Source: Tetragonia tetragonoides (Eukaryota; Streptophyta; Magnoliopsida; Caryophyllales; Aizoaceae). Taken from it: a stretch of DNA of 64,000 bases. A program made the position numbers and the translations under genes. Location: assembly GCA_038025085.1 (NCBI GenBank), contig CM076143.1:33936501-34000500 (forward strand). The letters are read 5' to 3'. Positions 23,566 to 35,427 of the stretch are shown here, piece after piece (the stretch's first letter is position 1; each line of letters opens with the position of its first letter). The notes beneath the pieces are model-generated. The model saw nothing but the letters and a program-made list of their open reading frames with translations, was not told the DNA's origin and made no database searches.

Positions 23566-25867
23566 GTGGGAAAACAAGCCATCTCCAAGGAAATAATACC
23601 ACCTTATAGCCATACCCTAAATGGCCAATTTATCATGGAAGGGGATTGCCCATACTATGACTTTCCCGAACCATACTACGACAAAGAAGCCAAAGTCATG
23701 CACCCATTCTTCGACATCTTCCAAGACTGCAACCAACTAGACGAGAAGGCACTTCACCTCCCCAATCCAGCAGATCGAGATTGGACCAAGGCACCGGGCA
23801 ACCAAATGTTGGGTCTCCTATTCCGACAAGAAACTAGAATGTCTGAAGCTCCCGCCATGAATGAAGAAGTAATGGCTCTCTATGATCACAACCTCAACCC
23901 CGCTGATCTGATATATACTACTGAAGATGTTACAATGGGATGGTGCAAAGAAGTAAGTTGGACTAGCTCAAACGGACGCAAGGTCACAATAACCACTGGA
24001 GAATGACCAATGATGGAAGAATCTGATTCCGAGTCTCAGTCACAGTCAGTGTCTAACTTAGATCCTAAGGTTGAGTCAAGAGCGGGGAGTTCCCCATTTT
24101 CTCTTTCTAAGTCTAGTGTCAATATGAAGGGAACTTCCGATCCCTTTCTTGCTGTTTTTAATTCCAATATCAATAAAATGAAAAATTCTTTTGCTTATTT
24201 TCCGCTTTGTTTAGTTACTGATAAACCCAATGATAAAAATGAGTTGCCTAAGGATTTGCTAAAAGCAGTAATCAACCATGAACAAAAGACCTCCATTGTG
24301 GAGGAAACAAAATTAATTAATTTAAGCAATGAAAGCAAACCTCGTGAAGTAAGAACGGGATTATCCTTAATTGAACAGGAATGTGAGCAATTTGTTGAAC
24401 TTCTGAAACAGTACACAGATGTTTTTGCTTGGTCCTTCAAAGACATGCCAGGTATTGAGAGAAGCATAGCCGAACATAAGATCCCTTTATACACCGATGC
24501 TAAGCCAGTCAAGCAGAAACTACGGCGCCTCAGACCAGAATGGGCACTGAAAATAAAAGAAGAGGTACAGAAGCAGCTCGCCCCGGGTTCATTGTGATAT
24601 CAGATTATCCTGAATGGATTGCAAATGTGGTTCCAGTACTGAAGAAGGACGGCCGAGTCAGAATGTGGGTCGATTTCAGGGACCTCAACAAGGCTAGCCA
24701 AAAGGTGATTTTCCTTTTAGCACACATTGACCTCTTCGTAGACAACACTGCTGAATATGCTCTATTATCATTCACGGATGGTTACGCAGGATATAACCAG
24801 GTTCAAATGGCCGAAGAAGACATGAGCAAAACGACGTTCATAACTCCTTGGGGGACCTATTGTTACAGGGTCATGCCCTTTGAATTGAAGAACGCAGGTG
24901 CAATTTACCAAAGGACTGCCACAACTTTGCTACATGATATGATGCATAAAGAAGCCGAAGTCTATGTTGACGATATGATTGTGAAGTCAAGATACCGGGA
25001 TAGGCACATTCAGGCACTCCACAAGTTCTTTGAGAGACTGCGCAAGTACAACTTCCGACTGAATCCCCAAAAGTGTGCATTCGGTGTCACGTTAGGCAAA
25101 CTATTGGGCTATGTAGTCAGTCAAAGGGGAATCGAAATTGATCCATCCAAGATCAAAGCGATAGTTGAAATGCCTCCGCTCAAGAATGAAACAAAAATTA
25201 GGGGGTTCCTCGGTCGACTTTTATACATTAGCCGATTCATATCAAAGTTCACCATAACATGTGAACCCATATTCAAGAAATTAAAGAAGGGGGTCGAAAT
25301 CGAATGGGATGACCAATGTCAAGAAGCATTCGACAAGATTAAAGATTATCTAGCCAACCCACCTATTCTTGCTCCTCCCAAACAAGGCCTGCCGTTGATC
25401 CTCTATTTGACGGTAACCGATACAGCCATGGGGGCTATGCTAGCCCAAGCCATAGAAGACAAAGAACGAGCCATATATTACTTGAGCAAGAAATTCATCG
25501 ATTACGAAACCAGATATTCAAGCCTTGAAAAGACTTGCTTAGCTCTAGTCTGGGCAACAAAAAAATTCCGACATTACATGCTCAATCACCCCGTACTTGT
25601 AAGGTCAAGGATGAATCCCCTCAAGTATATCTTCGAGAAGCCAGTCCTAAGTGGAAGAATTGCAAGATGGACAGTTTTGTTGTCTGAATTTTATCTCAAG
25701 TTTGATGCTACAAAAACCATCAAAGGACACGAGGTTTCAGAATACTTGGCCGAGCACCCCAAGGATCATGCTAGTTTGCATACAAAGAAGAAGTGAACCA
25801 GCTTTCTGCAAGGATCATGTCAAGGATCATGCTAGTTTGAGCAATATGATTTTCCCGATGAAGATAT
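23566..25867 (+). pseudogene. C pol: linker, reverse transcriptase, RNase H, frameshifted
   Basis: 23566-24006 is the linker found before RT in Tat/Ogre elements. 24010-24597 leads into RT (TDAKPVKQKLRRLRPEW). About 24580 the frame shifts and RT continues in 24540-25796: WVDFRDLNKAS, then FTDGYAGYNQVQM, TPWGTYCYRVMPF and the intact catalytic motif VYVDDMIVKS. It is followed by the thumb (LGYVVSQRGIEIDPSKI) and the first RNase H (Ty3-type; YYLSKKFIDYETRYS, LEKTCLALVWATKKFRHY). The frame ends at 25796 because of a ~61-bp insertion (25774-25839) made of a copied segment and a direct repeat. The RT core motifs are intact but the reading frame is broken at both ends. Confidence 0.88.
25774..25810 (+). 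repeat. 37-bp copied segment (first copy)
   Basis: Exact copy of 26301-26337 (begins GTTTGCATACAAAG). It is flanked by an 18-bp direct repeat, AAGGATCATGCTAGTTTG at 25761-25778 and 25822-25839. This looks like template switching during DNA synthesis; the downstream copy is in its proper pol context. Confidence 0.9.
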
Positions 25868-25889
25868 AGCTTTAATTTAAGAAAACTGC

Positions 25890-26483
25890 TGGAAAATGTA
25901 CTTTGATGGGGCATCCAACCAAAGAGGCTATGGTGCAGGAGTACTCTTGGTATCTCCGGACGAGGCTCATACTCCCATATCGATGAAATTAGATTTTCCT
26001 GTCACAAACAATGCAGCCGAATATGAAGCATGTATTATTGGTTTACAAGCAGCCATATGCCTAGGCATCAGGGTACTCAAGGTTTATGGAGATTCTCTAC
26101 TTATCATCAACCAAGTCTCTAGAAAGTGGAAGGTTCATAGTGAAAGTCTGGCACTCTACCAGGACTTTTTGGATAAAGTACTTGACAACTTTGAGGAAGT
26201 AGCATTCACCTATCTACCCCGAGAGGATAACCAATTTGGAGGCGCCCTGCCTAAACTAGCATCCTTGATTACCTTACCTGATCCTGTCAGCATGATGCCT
26301 GTTTGCATACAAAGAAGAAGTGAACCAGCTTTCTGCAACAACCTCGACACAAGTCTAATCCTGGCTCCGATTGAAGAAGACCCTTGGTACCAAGATGTCT
26401 TCAACTACATCACCAAAGGCATATACCCTCCAGACGCGCCAATAAGAGCTCAATGGGCCATCCATCTCTTAGCGACACAATAA
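25890..26483 (+). pseudogene. C second RNase H (archaeal type)
   Basis: Additional RNase H of the Tat group. The core reads MYFDGASNQRGYGAGVLLVSP (catalytic Asp), then NNAAEYEACIIGLQAA (catalytic Glu), then VYGDSLLIINQVSRKW (catalytic Asp). It is followed by the tether toward integrase (RRSEPAFCNNLDTSL, PWYQDVFNYI). It is open for 195 codons to the stop at 26483, and separated from the upstream RT/RNase H frame by the inserted duplication. A dual RNase H is a family marker of Tat elements, which supports the classification of C. Confidence 0.85.
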
Positions 26484-27625
26484 ATACAATACAAGGGGAT
26501 TCTAAACAAAAAGTCCCACAATGGAGTCAACCTCAGATGTGTGAACGCCGAAGAAGCCGCAGAAATCATGGATGAGGTACACAATGGGGTGTGCGGACCA
26601 CACATGAATGGTCGAATGCTCTCTAGAAAGTCCTACGACTGGGATATTATTGGACCACTATGGAAAGAGACTGTTACGACTATGTCAAGAAATGCAAGAA
26701 GTGTCAGATATATGCCAACCTACAGCATATGCCACCCTCAATGCTCCATAACTTCACGTCCCCTTGGCCATTTTCCGCATGGGAATAGATATCACTGGCA
26801 AAATCACCCCGAAGGGCTCTAGAGGACACGAATACATCCTAGTAGCCATAGACTATTTTACCAAGTGGGTCGAAGCACAATCCTATGCCATCTTCACATC
26901 CAAGCAAGTGTCCAAATTCATAGGAACAATATCATCTGCCGATACGGCATTCCGCATGAAATTATTAGTGACCATGGATCCCATTTCAAAGCCAAAACAA
27001 CCACCCTACTAAAAAGCTACAAAATCCAGCACCACAAATCATCCCCTTACGACCCTAAACTATTGGCGCAGTGGAAGCCGCCAACAAAAACCTTAAAACC
27101 ATCATCGAAAAGATGATAGAAAACTACAAAGATTATCCTATAAAACTCCCATTTGCCCTTTGGGGATATCGAACGTCTATAAGATCATCCACAGGAGCAA
27201 CACCTTACTCCCTAGTCTACGGGATGGAAATTGTGCTACCTATAGAAGTCCATCTACCCTCCATGCGTATAACCTTAGAGGGTGAAATTTCAGAAACCCA
27301 ATGGATGCAAGCCCGTTATGAGGAACTCATGTTCACAGAAGAAAGACGCCTATGGGCTCTAGACCATTCGCACATGTACCAACAACGCATGGCAAGAGCG
27401 TTCAACAAAAAGGTCCGACCTCGAAACCTGAAATAAGGAGACTTAATTTGGAAGGAGTTACGTGCACCAGTTACTGACCCCAGAGGCAAATTTCGACCTA
27501 ATTGGTCCGGTCCGTTCATCATCAAAGACATCTTATCAGGAGGCGTAGTCCGGCTCACGGACATTGATGGAGTTGAGTTCAGCCAGCTCACCAACATGGA
27601 CCAACTAAAGAAGTGCTACGTCTAA
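26484..27625 (+). pseudogene. C integrase, frameshifted
   Basis: The zinc-binding N-terminus begins at about 26541 (AEEAAEIMDEVHNGVCGPHMNG) and goes on in another frame (KKCQIYANLQH). The catalytic core follows: first Asp in GIDITGKITPKGSRGHEY, second in ISDHGSHFKAKT, Glu in AVEAANKNLKTIIEKM. The C-terminal part is LWGYRTSIRSSTGATPYSL, then ends WSGPFIIKDILSGG and MDQLKKCYV. At least four frame changes and one stop (27434) are needed to read it through. No chromodomain follows, as expected for Tat. Confidence 0.85.
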
Positions 27626-27864
27626 AAAAAAATACTAAACTTTTTAAAAAAAAGAGACGTACACAAATTGAACGAACTACGCTGGCCTGATTCCACACTG
27701 GATATGTAGGTAACCCTTTAAAGGGGCTCAACCAAAATCAATCCAAAATTCCATTCAACTCGTGCAAAAAGAATAATTTTTATTCATGCTGAACGAATAA
27801 GCTTACATTGCATAAATTGAAAATTTCCTAAAGGTTACAAAAAAAAGTGCAACTACGAGGGTTT
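27626..27864 (+). other. C sequence behind pol
   Basis: About 240 bp with the run GAACTACGCTGGCCTGATTC, which commonly follows integrase in Tat elements (family knowledge). No gene is present. It ends where the truncated LTR of G begins. Confidence 0.55.
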
Positions 27865-30344
27865 ATCAATAAATAAATAAAATTAGTCATAAATAATCCA
27901 CTCGTAAATTCTCCTAAAAATTATGTTAGTCATTTTATGTTAGGTGGTAGGGAGAGATTCGTGATTAAGGTCTTATCTACCTTAATCATAATTCACTTAA
28001 TTTCTCATAAATACTTGGATTTAAAATCCAATTTCTTAATCATAATTTCTTGGACTCTAAGATCCCATAATTCGTACTAAGGCTCTTGCCCGAGCATTAT
28101 AGCCATTTTATTATAGTGTGCACACTTAAACTCACATTCTCTTTAATCATTTCAAGGCTGATCAAACAACTTCACACAATTTTCTTTTCACTTTTTTTAG
28201 GATCAAGTGATAACTTGATATACCCCATTCATTTTTAGTGTTTTAAGTCCTTATAATGTCCTCATAAGTCTACATATCTAAAGTCACCACACTTAAAATT
28301 TCAGCATTATATTGTCCAAATACAAGCTCACTTTCTCATAACCTTAACAATTCTCACATGCAACAACATTTCCAACTATCCATAAGTCAAAGTGTACATT
28401 CACATTTCCATAAATCATGATAACACCTCAATATATCACAATATTAATTGTCAAAGTATAAGTCTCAAAAATTGTCAAATTCCCATCACACTTTCACGGC
28501 CTAACCAAGAACACAATAATTCCACAATAATTATATCTTATCACTTAAACAACTAATTTTATCATAAATTTCCAAATTACTGACAATCATCCTCAAACAT
28601 CATTAGAAAAACATGCAAGGCCAAACATTCATAAAAGTCCATTTCTTTTCACAATTTCATAAATCACCAAAATCGTAGTTATATAATTTAATAAAAGGAT
28701 TAATGGACATGAAAATTACATTGACTTGAGCAAAAGACTTAATTAAAAAAAAAATCCTCCTCTTGATTCGACAATCACCTGGAGCCTAGAATTTTATTTT
28801 TCTTTAATTAGTCCAAATTTAACATGCAAGAGTTTAAAATGCAAGAGCCTTGATTTTTACTAATATCTTGTTAATTTCGAAAATTAGGGTTTTTATTTCT
28901 TTTATTTTCTTTTTCGACATTTCCATTTTTAGAGTTGATTTTGTGGTCCATTTTTACATCAAGTTTTCAATTTGGGGTTTTTACTTGGTTTAACTTGGTT
29001 TTTCCATTTTTGGTCAAAAATGTCCAAAATCGACATGCAACAACGTTAGGGTCCAAAGTAGGTTTAGATGAACATGGTAAGGTTTATTTTAGGCAATTTT
29101 CGAAAGATTAAGAGTAGAAGATGAAGATTAAAGGTTTAGGTGTAACATTTTCATGATCAAGAGCTAGAAATCGAAAAGGGTTTAAGAATTTACCTTGCTT
29201 GCTTAATCCCAACTTGTTTTTGGTTTAGGAAGAAAATAAGTGGACTTCTCAACTTGATTTTGAGTAGAGATAACAAAGAAAAGATTCGTGTAAGTATTTA
29301 TTTCTATGATCTAGAATTTATTTAACAATGTACAAGATTTTTAGTTTGAGTTTATTTACCCTTTTTCTTTTCTTTTCTCTTTCGGTTTTCCCCTTCTTTT
29401 CTTTACTTTCTCTCAGTAAAATTTGATTTGCTTTTGTGATAATGTGGGGTAGATTTTGGGAGATTTGATTCTGGAAGAATTAATTTTGTTTGCTGAGTTG
29501 GCTTGGGGTTTGGGGTAGTAGGGGGTATAGGGAGTAAGTGTAATAACTTGCAAAATTAAACTAAGGCTTGGGAAGGGTAAAAGCTTAGAGGGATAATGAT
29601 GATTATGGGTATGAGTCTCTTAATTTGTATTGGGCATTTTGTTGGGTGATTTAACCCTTCAAAATTATGATTTTCTTACTTTATTTTTCTCTTCCTTTTT
29701 GCTTGTTTTGTTCACGGTTTCCTCCTCCCCTTTTATAAGCTAATTTGCTGAATTTTAGTCTTCACGCTATACCCCATCATATGTCAAAACCATTCACATA
29801 CATTCAGTTTCATGGTTTGGGCACATTTTTAATTCTTTCATGGCATAACTGGGCTATGACTCACCATGTCATACCCCATGCAAAATTCTGAATTTTCATT
29901 TCTAAATTGGGTAGTGCCACCTAATTAAGTGAACACTTGTTCACTTTAGGAAAGTCTTTAATAAATATTAGACATAAAATAATAACACATGTCCAAGTCA
30001 ATGAATAGGAATTACTTAGCAAGGTCATCCTCCATTTATAATTGCATGCACACGATTACTTATTAGATTAGCAAAATACTTTAAGTAGTTTAGTTAGCCT
30101 AATCAAGTATTAGATAATTAACGTGAATTTTAGAGATTAAACAAGCAATTAACAAAATCGTAAGGGTTTCGTGTTAATTAGTCCTAATCACGAAAATTAT
30201 AGAGTTTATCAAGCTAACACGAAAATTTAAGAATTTAAAATTTTCGAGTTTAATTAAGGTGCTAAGTTAATTTAATTGAGCTTTATTAAGTTAATAACAA
30301 AATTTATCGCTTAATTAAGTAATTAAAATTTTCGGGTTATTACA
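27865..30344 (-). repeat. 3' LTR of G, outer end deleted
   Basis: Nearly identical by eye to 36677-39185 of the 5' LTR. It ends (plus strand) TTTTCGGGTTATTACA at 30344. The part corresponding to 36187-36676 is absent. Long stretches without genes. Confidence 0.88.
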
Positions 30345-30375
30345 GTCTACCCCCGTTAAAATATGTTTCGTCCCA
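30345..30375 (-). other. Polypurine tract region of G
   Basis: On the minus strand AACGGGGGTAGAC adjoins the LTR start TGTAATAACCCG, and GGGACGAAAC lies just before it. The same GGACGAAAC word precedes the polypurine tract in D. Confidence 0.6.
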
Positions 30376-30388
30376 AAACTTGAAAAAT

Positions 30389-31635
30389 CTAACCTTGAGT
30401 AAACAAATGAGGGTATTGATTCTGCATGTCTGATTCAGATTCCAAAGTGTCTTCCTCTATCGTTGGGCTTTGCCACAGAACTTTAAATAGGGGTGTGATT
30501 TTGCTGCGTAGCTTCCTTTGCTTATAATCTAAGATAGCTATTCGGATTTCTTCAAAGGTAAGGTTTTCGGACAACTCTATGGGTTCAATTTGTTGGGTTT
30601 GACTTTGCTCTCCGGTGTACTTTCGTAACTGGGATACATGAAAGACAATGTGCATGTTTTCGTATTTCGAGGGTAATTCGACTCTGTAAGCTACCTCTCC
30701 AACTCTCTCGATTATTCGGTAGGGGCCAACATATCTGGGGCTCAATTTTCCTTTCTGCCCGAATCTCTTAATTCCTTTCATAGGTGATACCTTAATCAAA
30801 ATGTTATCTCCTATTTGGAGTTCTAAGGGTTTTCTTCGTTTGTCGGCGTAGCTTTTCTGTCTATCTTGAGCGGCTTTCATTTTCCCTTGTATGATCTTGA
30901 CTTGTTCCATCGTATCATGTACTATATCAGGTCCTAACACCAAGGTATCTTCTGAATCTACCCAACATAAAGGACTAGTGCATTTTCTCCCATACAATGC
31001 TTCATAAGGGGCTTGGTCTATGGTGCAATGATAACTATTATTGTAGGAAAATTCTACGAAAGGCAAATGTTTCTCCCAACTTTCTTGAAATTCTAAAACA
31101 CAAGACCTAAGCATGTCCTCAAGAGTCTGTATAGTCCTTTCTGTCTGTCCATTTGTGGCTGGATGAAATGTCGTACTAAGCTTAAGTTGTATCCCAAAAG
31201 CGGCTTGTAGCTTTTCCCAAAAATGTGATAGAAAACGAGTATCCCTATCATATACGATATCCTTAGGTACACCATGTAATCTAACAACTTCTCTAATATA
31301 AGCTTTTGCAAGCTGGGTTAAACTCCAAGTATCTTTCATCGCTATAAATCTCGCTACTTTGGTTAACCTATCCACTGTAACGCAAATGGTGTTCATTCCT
31401 CGACTCGTACTAGGTAATCCAGTAACAAAATCCATAGACACTGATTCCCATTTTCAACTTGGAATTTCCAAAGATTGTAACAATCCTCCGGTTTTCTTGT
31501 GTTCACTCTTCACTCTCTGACAAGTAAGGCATTTTGACATATAGTCGGGTATCTCTCTCTTCATTCCTTTCCACCAAAAATGAGATCGTAAATCTCGATA
31601 CAGCTTATTATTTCCAGGGTGCACTGAATACGGTG
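30389..31635 (-). pseudogene. G integrase with chromodomain (one stop)
   Basis: 350 codons are open from 31441 to 30389. The order is catalytic core ([41 protein letters not shown], so the D, D and E triad is complete), GPY/F module (GKLSPRYVGPYRIIERVGE) and C-terminal chromodomain (LFKVLWQSPTIEEDTLE, ending YPHLFTQG). Upstream, 31442-31560 encodes the zinc-finger half (SKCLTCQRVKSEHKK). It is joined through one TGA that stands where relatives have Trp (S-stop-KWES), fitting a TGG-to-TGA change. Of all integrases in the window this is the least damaged. Confidence 0.92.
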
Positions 31636-31637
31636 TG

Positions 31638-32980
31638 TTATGGGCTTCCCTTATACTTCAAACTATCATCCTCAAGTTCCTCAATTTCTGTCAATTCCCC
31701 TTTTCTCACTAATTCCTTCATTTTCTCTAACTCCGGGTCAATTTTCTGCAATTCTCTAATTTCCTCAAAAAGTGTGGGTTGTACTGAAAACATAGCTATT
31801 ATTTCCTCGGGTTTTCCTTGTTCCACTAATTCAAGACTAAGCTTCTCCATCTCTTTTTCTAAAGGTTGTGATATCGAATGACGGATTTTTCTGCTATGAG
31901 CATCTGCCACTACATTGGCTTTTCCCGCATGGTATCTAATCTCCAAATCATAATACTTTAGTAATTCTAACCCACCTTCTTTGCCTTAAGTTTAACTCCT
32001 TTTGGGTAAAAATATACTTTAAGCTCTTATGATCAGTATAAAGATAACACTTAGCTCCGTACAAGTAATGTCTCCAAATTTTCAAAACAAACACTACTAC
32101 GGCTAATTCTCATTCATGGGTTGGATAATTTACTTCATAAGGTTTCAACTGCCTAGAAGCATAGGCTATCACTTTTCTATTCTGCATAAGTACACAACCT
32201 AACCCATTTTTAGATACGTCACTAAACACTTCATAATCTTCTCCCTCACTAGGTAAAGTCAAAATAGGTGCGGTTGTCAATCTGTTTTTCAGTTCTTGAG
32301 AGGCTTCCTCACATTTCTCGTCCCACTGGAATTTTGTAGTTTTCCTCAAAAGATTGGCAATGGGTTTAGCAATTCTCGAAACGTCTTTCAGAAATCTCCT
32401 ATAGTATTCTGCTAATCCCAAAAAATTTTGAATTTCTGTAACATTGGTTGGTCTGGACCAGTCCTTAACTGCCTCTATCTGGCTAGGGTCTACCGACACT
32501 CCATCTTTAGAAATAATATGTCCTAGAAGAGTTACTTTATCGATCCAAAATTCACATTTAGACAATTTTGCAAAAAGTTGGTTTTCTCTCAAGATTTCTA
32601 AGACTATACCCAAATGCTTATTGTGGTCTTCTCTGTTTTTCGAATAGATCAAAATATCATTATGAAAACTACCACAAATCGATCTAAGTAAGGGTGAAAA
32701 ATCCTATGCATAAGATCCATAAAAGTTGTGGGAGCATTGGTTAATCCAAAGGGCATTAATGTAAACTCATAATGTCCATAGCGGATTCTAAAAGCAGCTT
32801 TGGGTATATCCTCCTCCTTAATTCTCAACTGATCGTATCCTGACCTCAAATCTATTTTCGAAAATATTCTTGCACCTTTAAGCTGGTCAAAAAAATCATC
32901 TATCCTAGGTAAGGGATATTTATCTTTGATGGTAACCTTATTCAACTCTCGATAATTTATGCACAACCTCATACTTTCGT
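31638..32980 (-). pseudogene. G reverse transcriptase and RNase H
   Basis: 32972-32649 holds the RT fingers and palm ([20 protein letters not shown], then [34 protein letters not shown]). The frame breaks exactly at the catalytic motif: FVVVFI is followed by a one-base loss in the codon of the first catalytic Asp, after which the protein resumes at MIYSKNREDHNKHLG (32652). 32652-32110 covers the thumb and start of RNase H ([18 protein letters not shown]). The rest of RNase H and the connection lie at 32109-31638 in other frames ([17 protein letters not shown]). A stop also separates this part from the protease frame at about 32980. Confidence 0.9.
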
Positions 32981-32981
32981 C

Positions 32982-34235
32982 TTACTTCCTCACAAATAAT
33001 GCAGGTGCTCCCCAAGGTGAAAAACTAGGTCTAATATACCCTTTTTCCAACAATTTCTCTAACTGGGTTTTCAACTCTTTTATTTTTGCTAGGGCCATCC
33101 TATAAGGAGCTTTTGAAATAGGTGCAGTACCAGGGATAAGTTCTATGGTAAAGTCTATGGCTCTCTTTGGCGGCATACCGGGTATCTCTTCAGGAAATAT
33201 ATAGGGAAATTCTGATACTATGGGTATTTTTGGCAATTTGTTTTCTTTTGGTATGGTTTCAGTCATTTGGAAAAGATGGTTCGGATAGTCTTTCCGATTT
33301 AGAGTAGCAATATTCATGGCGCTAATTATGCTAAAATGCAGTGTTATATTCATTCCGTCATATTCTACCCATTCCCCGGATAAGGTTTTTAATGTCACTT
33401 TTTGTTGGTAACACTCAATTCTAGCTTGATATTTACTAAGCCAATCCATTTCTAATATAGCATCAAAATCTGACAAATTAAATTGTATGAGATCACCAGG
33501 GAAATTTTTGCTGGCTATTTGTATTGGGCTATTTTTGTAAACGAGTTCATAAGGTACAGTGATTCCTCCAGGAGTTGTGATTTCTACTTTTGGGATAATA
33601 TTTGGTGTTATTTTCTTTTTCTTGCCAAATGCAGTAGATAAAAATGATCGTGATGCACCGGAATCAAATAAAACTACTACAGGATAAGAATAAATGAGAA
33701 AAGTACCAGTGCCCACATTAGGACTAGTGTCAGCTTCTAGATGATTCATCACGTGAATCCTTCCTTTGTTATGGCTAACTGCCTGACTAGTACCAGCAAC
33801 ACTTCCAGGTTGTTGAGTTACGACCTTTTGGAAAGTGGTGGTATTCCTCCAGTCTCTAGCCCCAGTAAATTGCCCTCCATTCCCACGGCCATTGTTCCAC
33901 TTTCGATTTCCATTCTGGGGCTGGTGGTTTCTCCTATCAAATCCTTCCTCACTCCTCACCTGTCTCCTAGTATAACACTCACTTGCAATATGACCATGCC
34001 TGTTACAAGCAAAACAGATAGGTTTGATTCCATAAGGTTTTCCCGGGTGACTCTTTCCACAACGGGGACAATTTCTCACACTTCCTCCATTTCTTTTAAA
34101 ATTTCCTCCAGATCGAAACACTCCAATACTCCTAGGTGGACTCCTAGACCTTTTTCTCTCGACAATTCCGTTTCTCTCCTTCCAATTCTTGCTTCGTGCA
34201 ATAATGGCATCACGCCTCTCTTGGATTCTCTCCAT
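32982..34235 (-). pseudogene. G gag C-terminus, protease and start of RT
   Basis: 417 codons open in one frame. First comes the end of gag with basic Arg/Ser runs, a CPRCGKSHPGKPYGIKPIC segment and a CCHC zinc knuckle (CFACNRHGHIASEC). Next comes the aspartic protease with intact active-site loop (VVLFDSGASRSFLS) and the ILEMDWLSKYQARIEC motif (family: ILGMDWL). Last comes the tether into RT (SEFPYIFPEEIPGMPP, then APYRMALAKIKELKTQL, ending SFSPWGAPALFVRK). It is the longest undamaged pol stretch of G. It continues gag at 34236 and up across a stop and frameshifts. Confidence 0.92.
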
Positions 34236-34897
34236 GTTAATTGCCTTATCATAAGCTTCCTAAAAAGTGTTTGACGACCCAGCGAGTAGTTCTTGGATAC
34301 GCCAAGTAAGACCGTTCTCAAACCTCTCAATCCTATTTATCTCATCTTTCACAAAATTTTCTGCAAATCACGACAGCTCATTAAACTTTGCAGCATACTC
34401 CGTTACACTCATTTTCCCTTGCCTAAAATTCTCAAACTCTTGTTGCTTCCTTCTCCTAAGGGATTTAGGTTAAAATCTCTCTGTAAGTATGCCCAACAAA
34501 AATCGGGTTTACTAAGGTGTTCCTCCTTAACAACTTGCCACCAGTCATCAGCTTCTCTCCTTAAGTAGTATTGCCCACAACTAATCATGTGATCCTTTGG
34601 ACATCCTATAGCCTCAAACAACTTCTCCATACATCTAATCCAATCCTCAAGCAATAGTGGGTTAACTCCCCCTTCAAAAGTAGGTGGGTGGTGATTTGCT
34701 AAGTTCTTGAAAAGCAAGGCTTGGGGTTCCTTAGTTTTCTCTTTCATTTCTCCTCTCTCCTCTATTTGACCCTTAATTGTCGTCCCAAAGTATTGACATA
34801 ACGTCTCTAGAGTTTCTAATCTCCCTCCATTGAAGCTTTCCCCATTAGTCGGGTTGGTGGATCCAGCCACTACTACTTCTTCTTCTTGATTCGGCAT
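34236..34897 (-). pseudogene. G gag N-terminal part
   Basis: The ATG at 34897 starts MPNQEEEVVVAGSTNPT. The capsid domain is clear: HHPPTFEGGVNPLLLEDWIR, then EADDWWQVVKEEHLSKPDF, FCWAYLQRDFN. The frame is lost at about 34450. The remainder (KMSVTEYAAKFNEL, INRIERFENGLTWRIQELL) is read at 34440-34263 in another frame with one or two stops. Two bases upstream of the ATG is TAG at the end of a T/C-rich run (minus 34902-34900), similar to a 3' splice site. Confidence 0.9.
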
Positions 34898-35427
34898 GAC
34901 TATAAGTTAGGAAATTTAGCACATTAGATTAAATCACATATTCATATAGTCGACTTATATTTATTTAAATTTAGGAGGCATCTAAGTGTAATTTTCATTT
35001 TCAAAATTATAATCTATTATCAAGGTCATTTCGAACCTTAATCATGCAAAAATTCTAGCATGCAAAATTTGTGTTTAAACACCCTAGTTAATAGCAATTT
35101 ATGCGCATATCATAGCATATATATAACTAAAAAGCATCAAACTAAAACTAGTTAACTACTACATATATTACACATAATTATCAATGGTTCAAATTACACC
35201 ATTTCAAGCTATATTTCTCCTTGTAGCTTCCCTACACTTGCTGAAAATTTCGTTAGCCATAAACCAAAATACATCAAAGCTAACCATCATCATCATTGTG
35301 GCCAAAGTTCATCATGCCACAAAATATATACATAACCATAAAAAGTGTTTGTTAGTACCCAAAATATCAACACTTCCACCAAGAGAAATAACAAAGACTA
35401 CCAAGCATGCAACTATCAACCAAGTAC
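34898..35427 (-). other. G untranslated gap between upstream ORF and gag
   Basis: 530 bp of AT-rich sequence with no frame that is supported. The corresponding gaps in A' and D are 576 and 686 bp. Confidence 0.6.
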
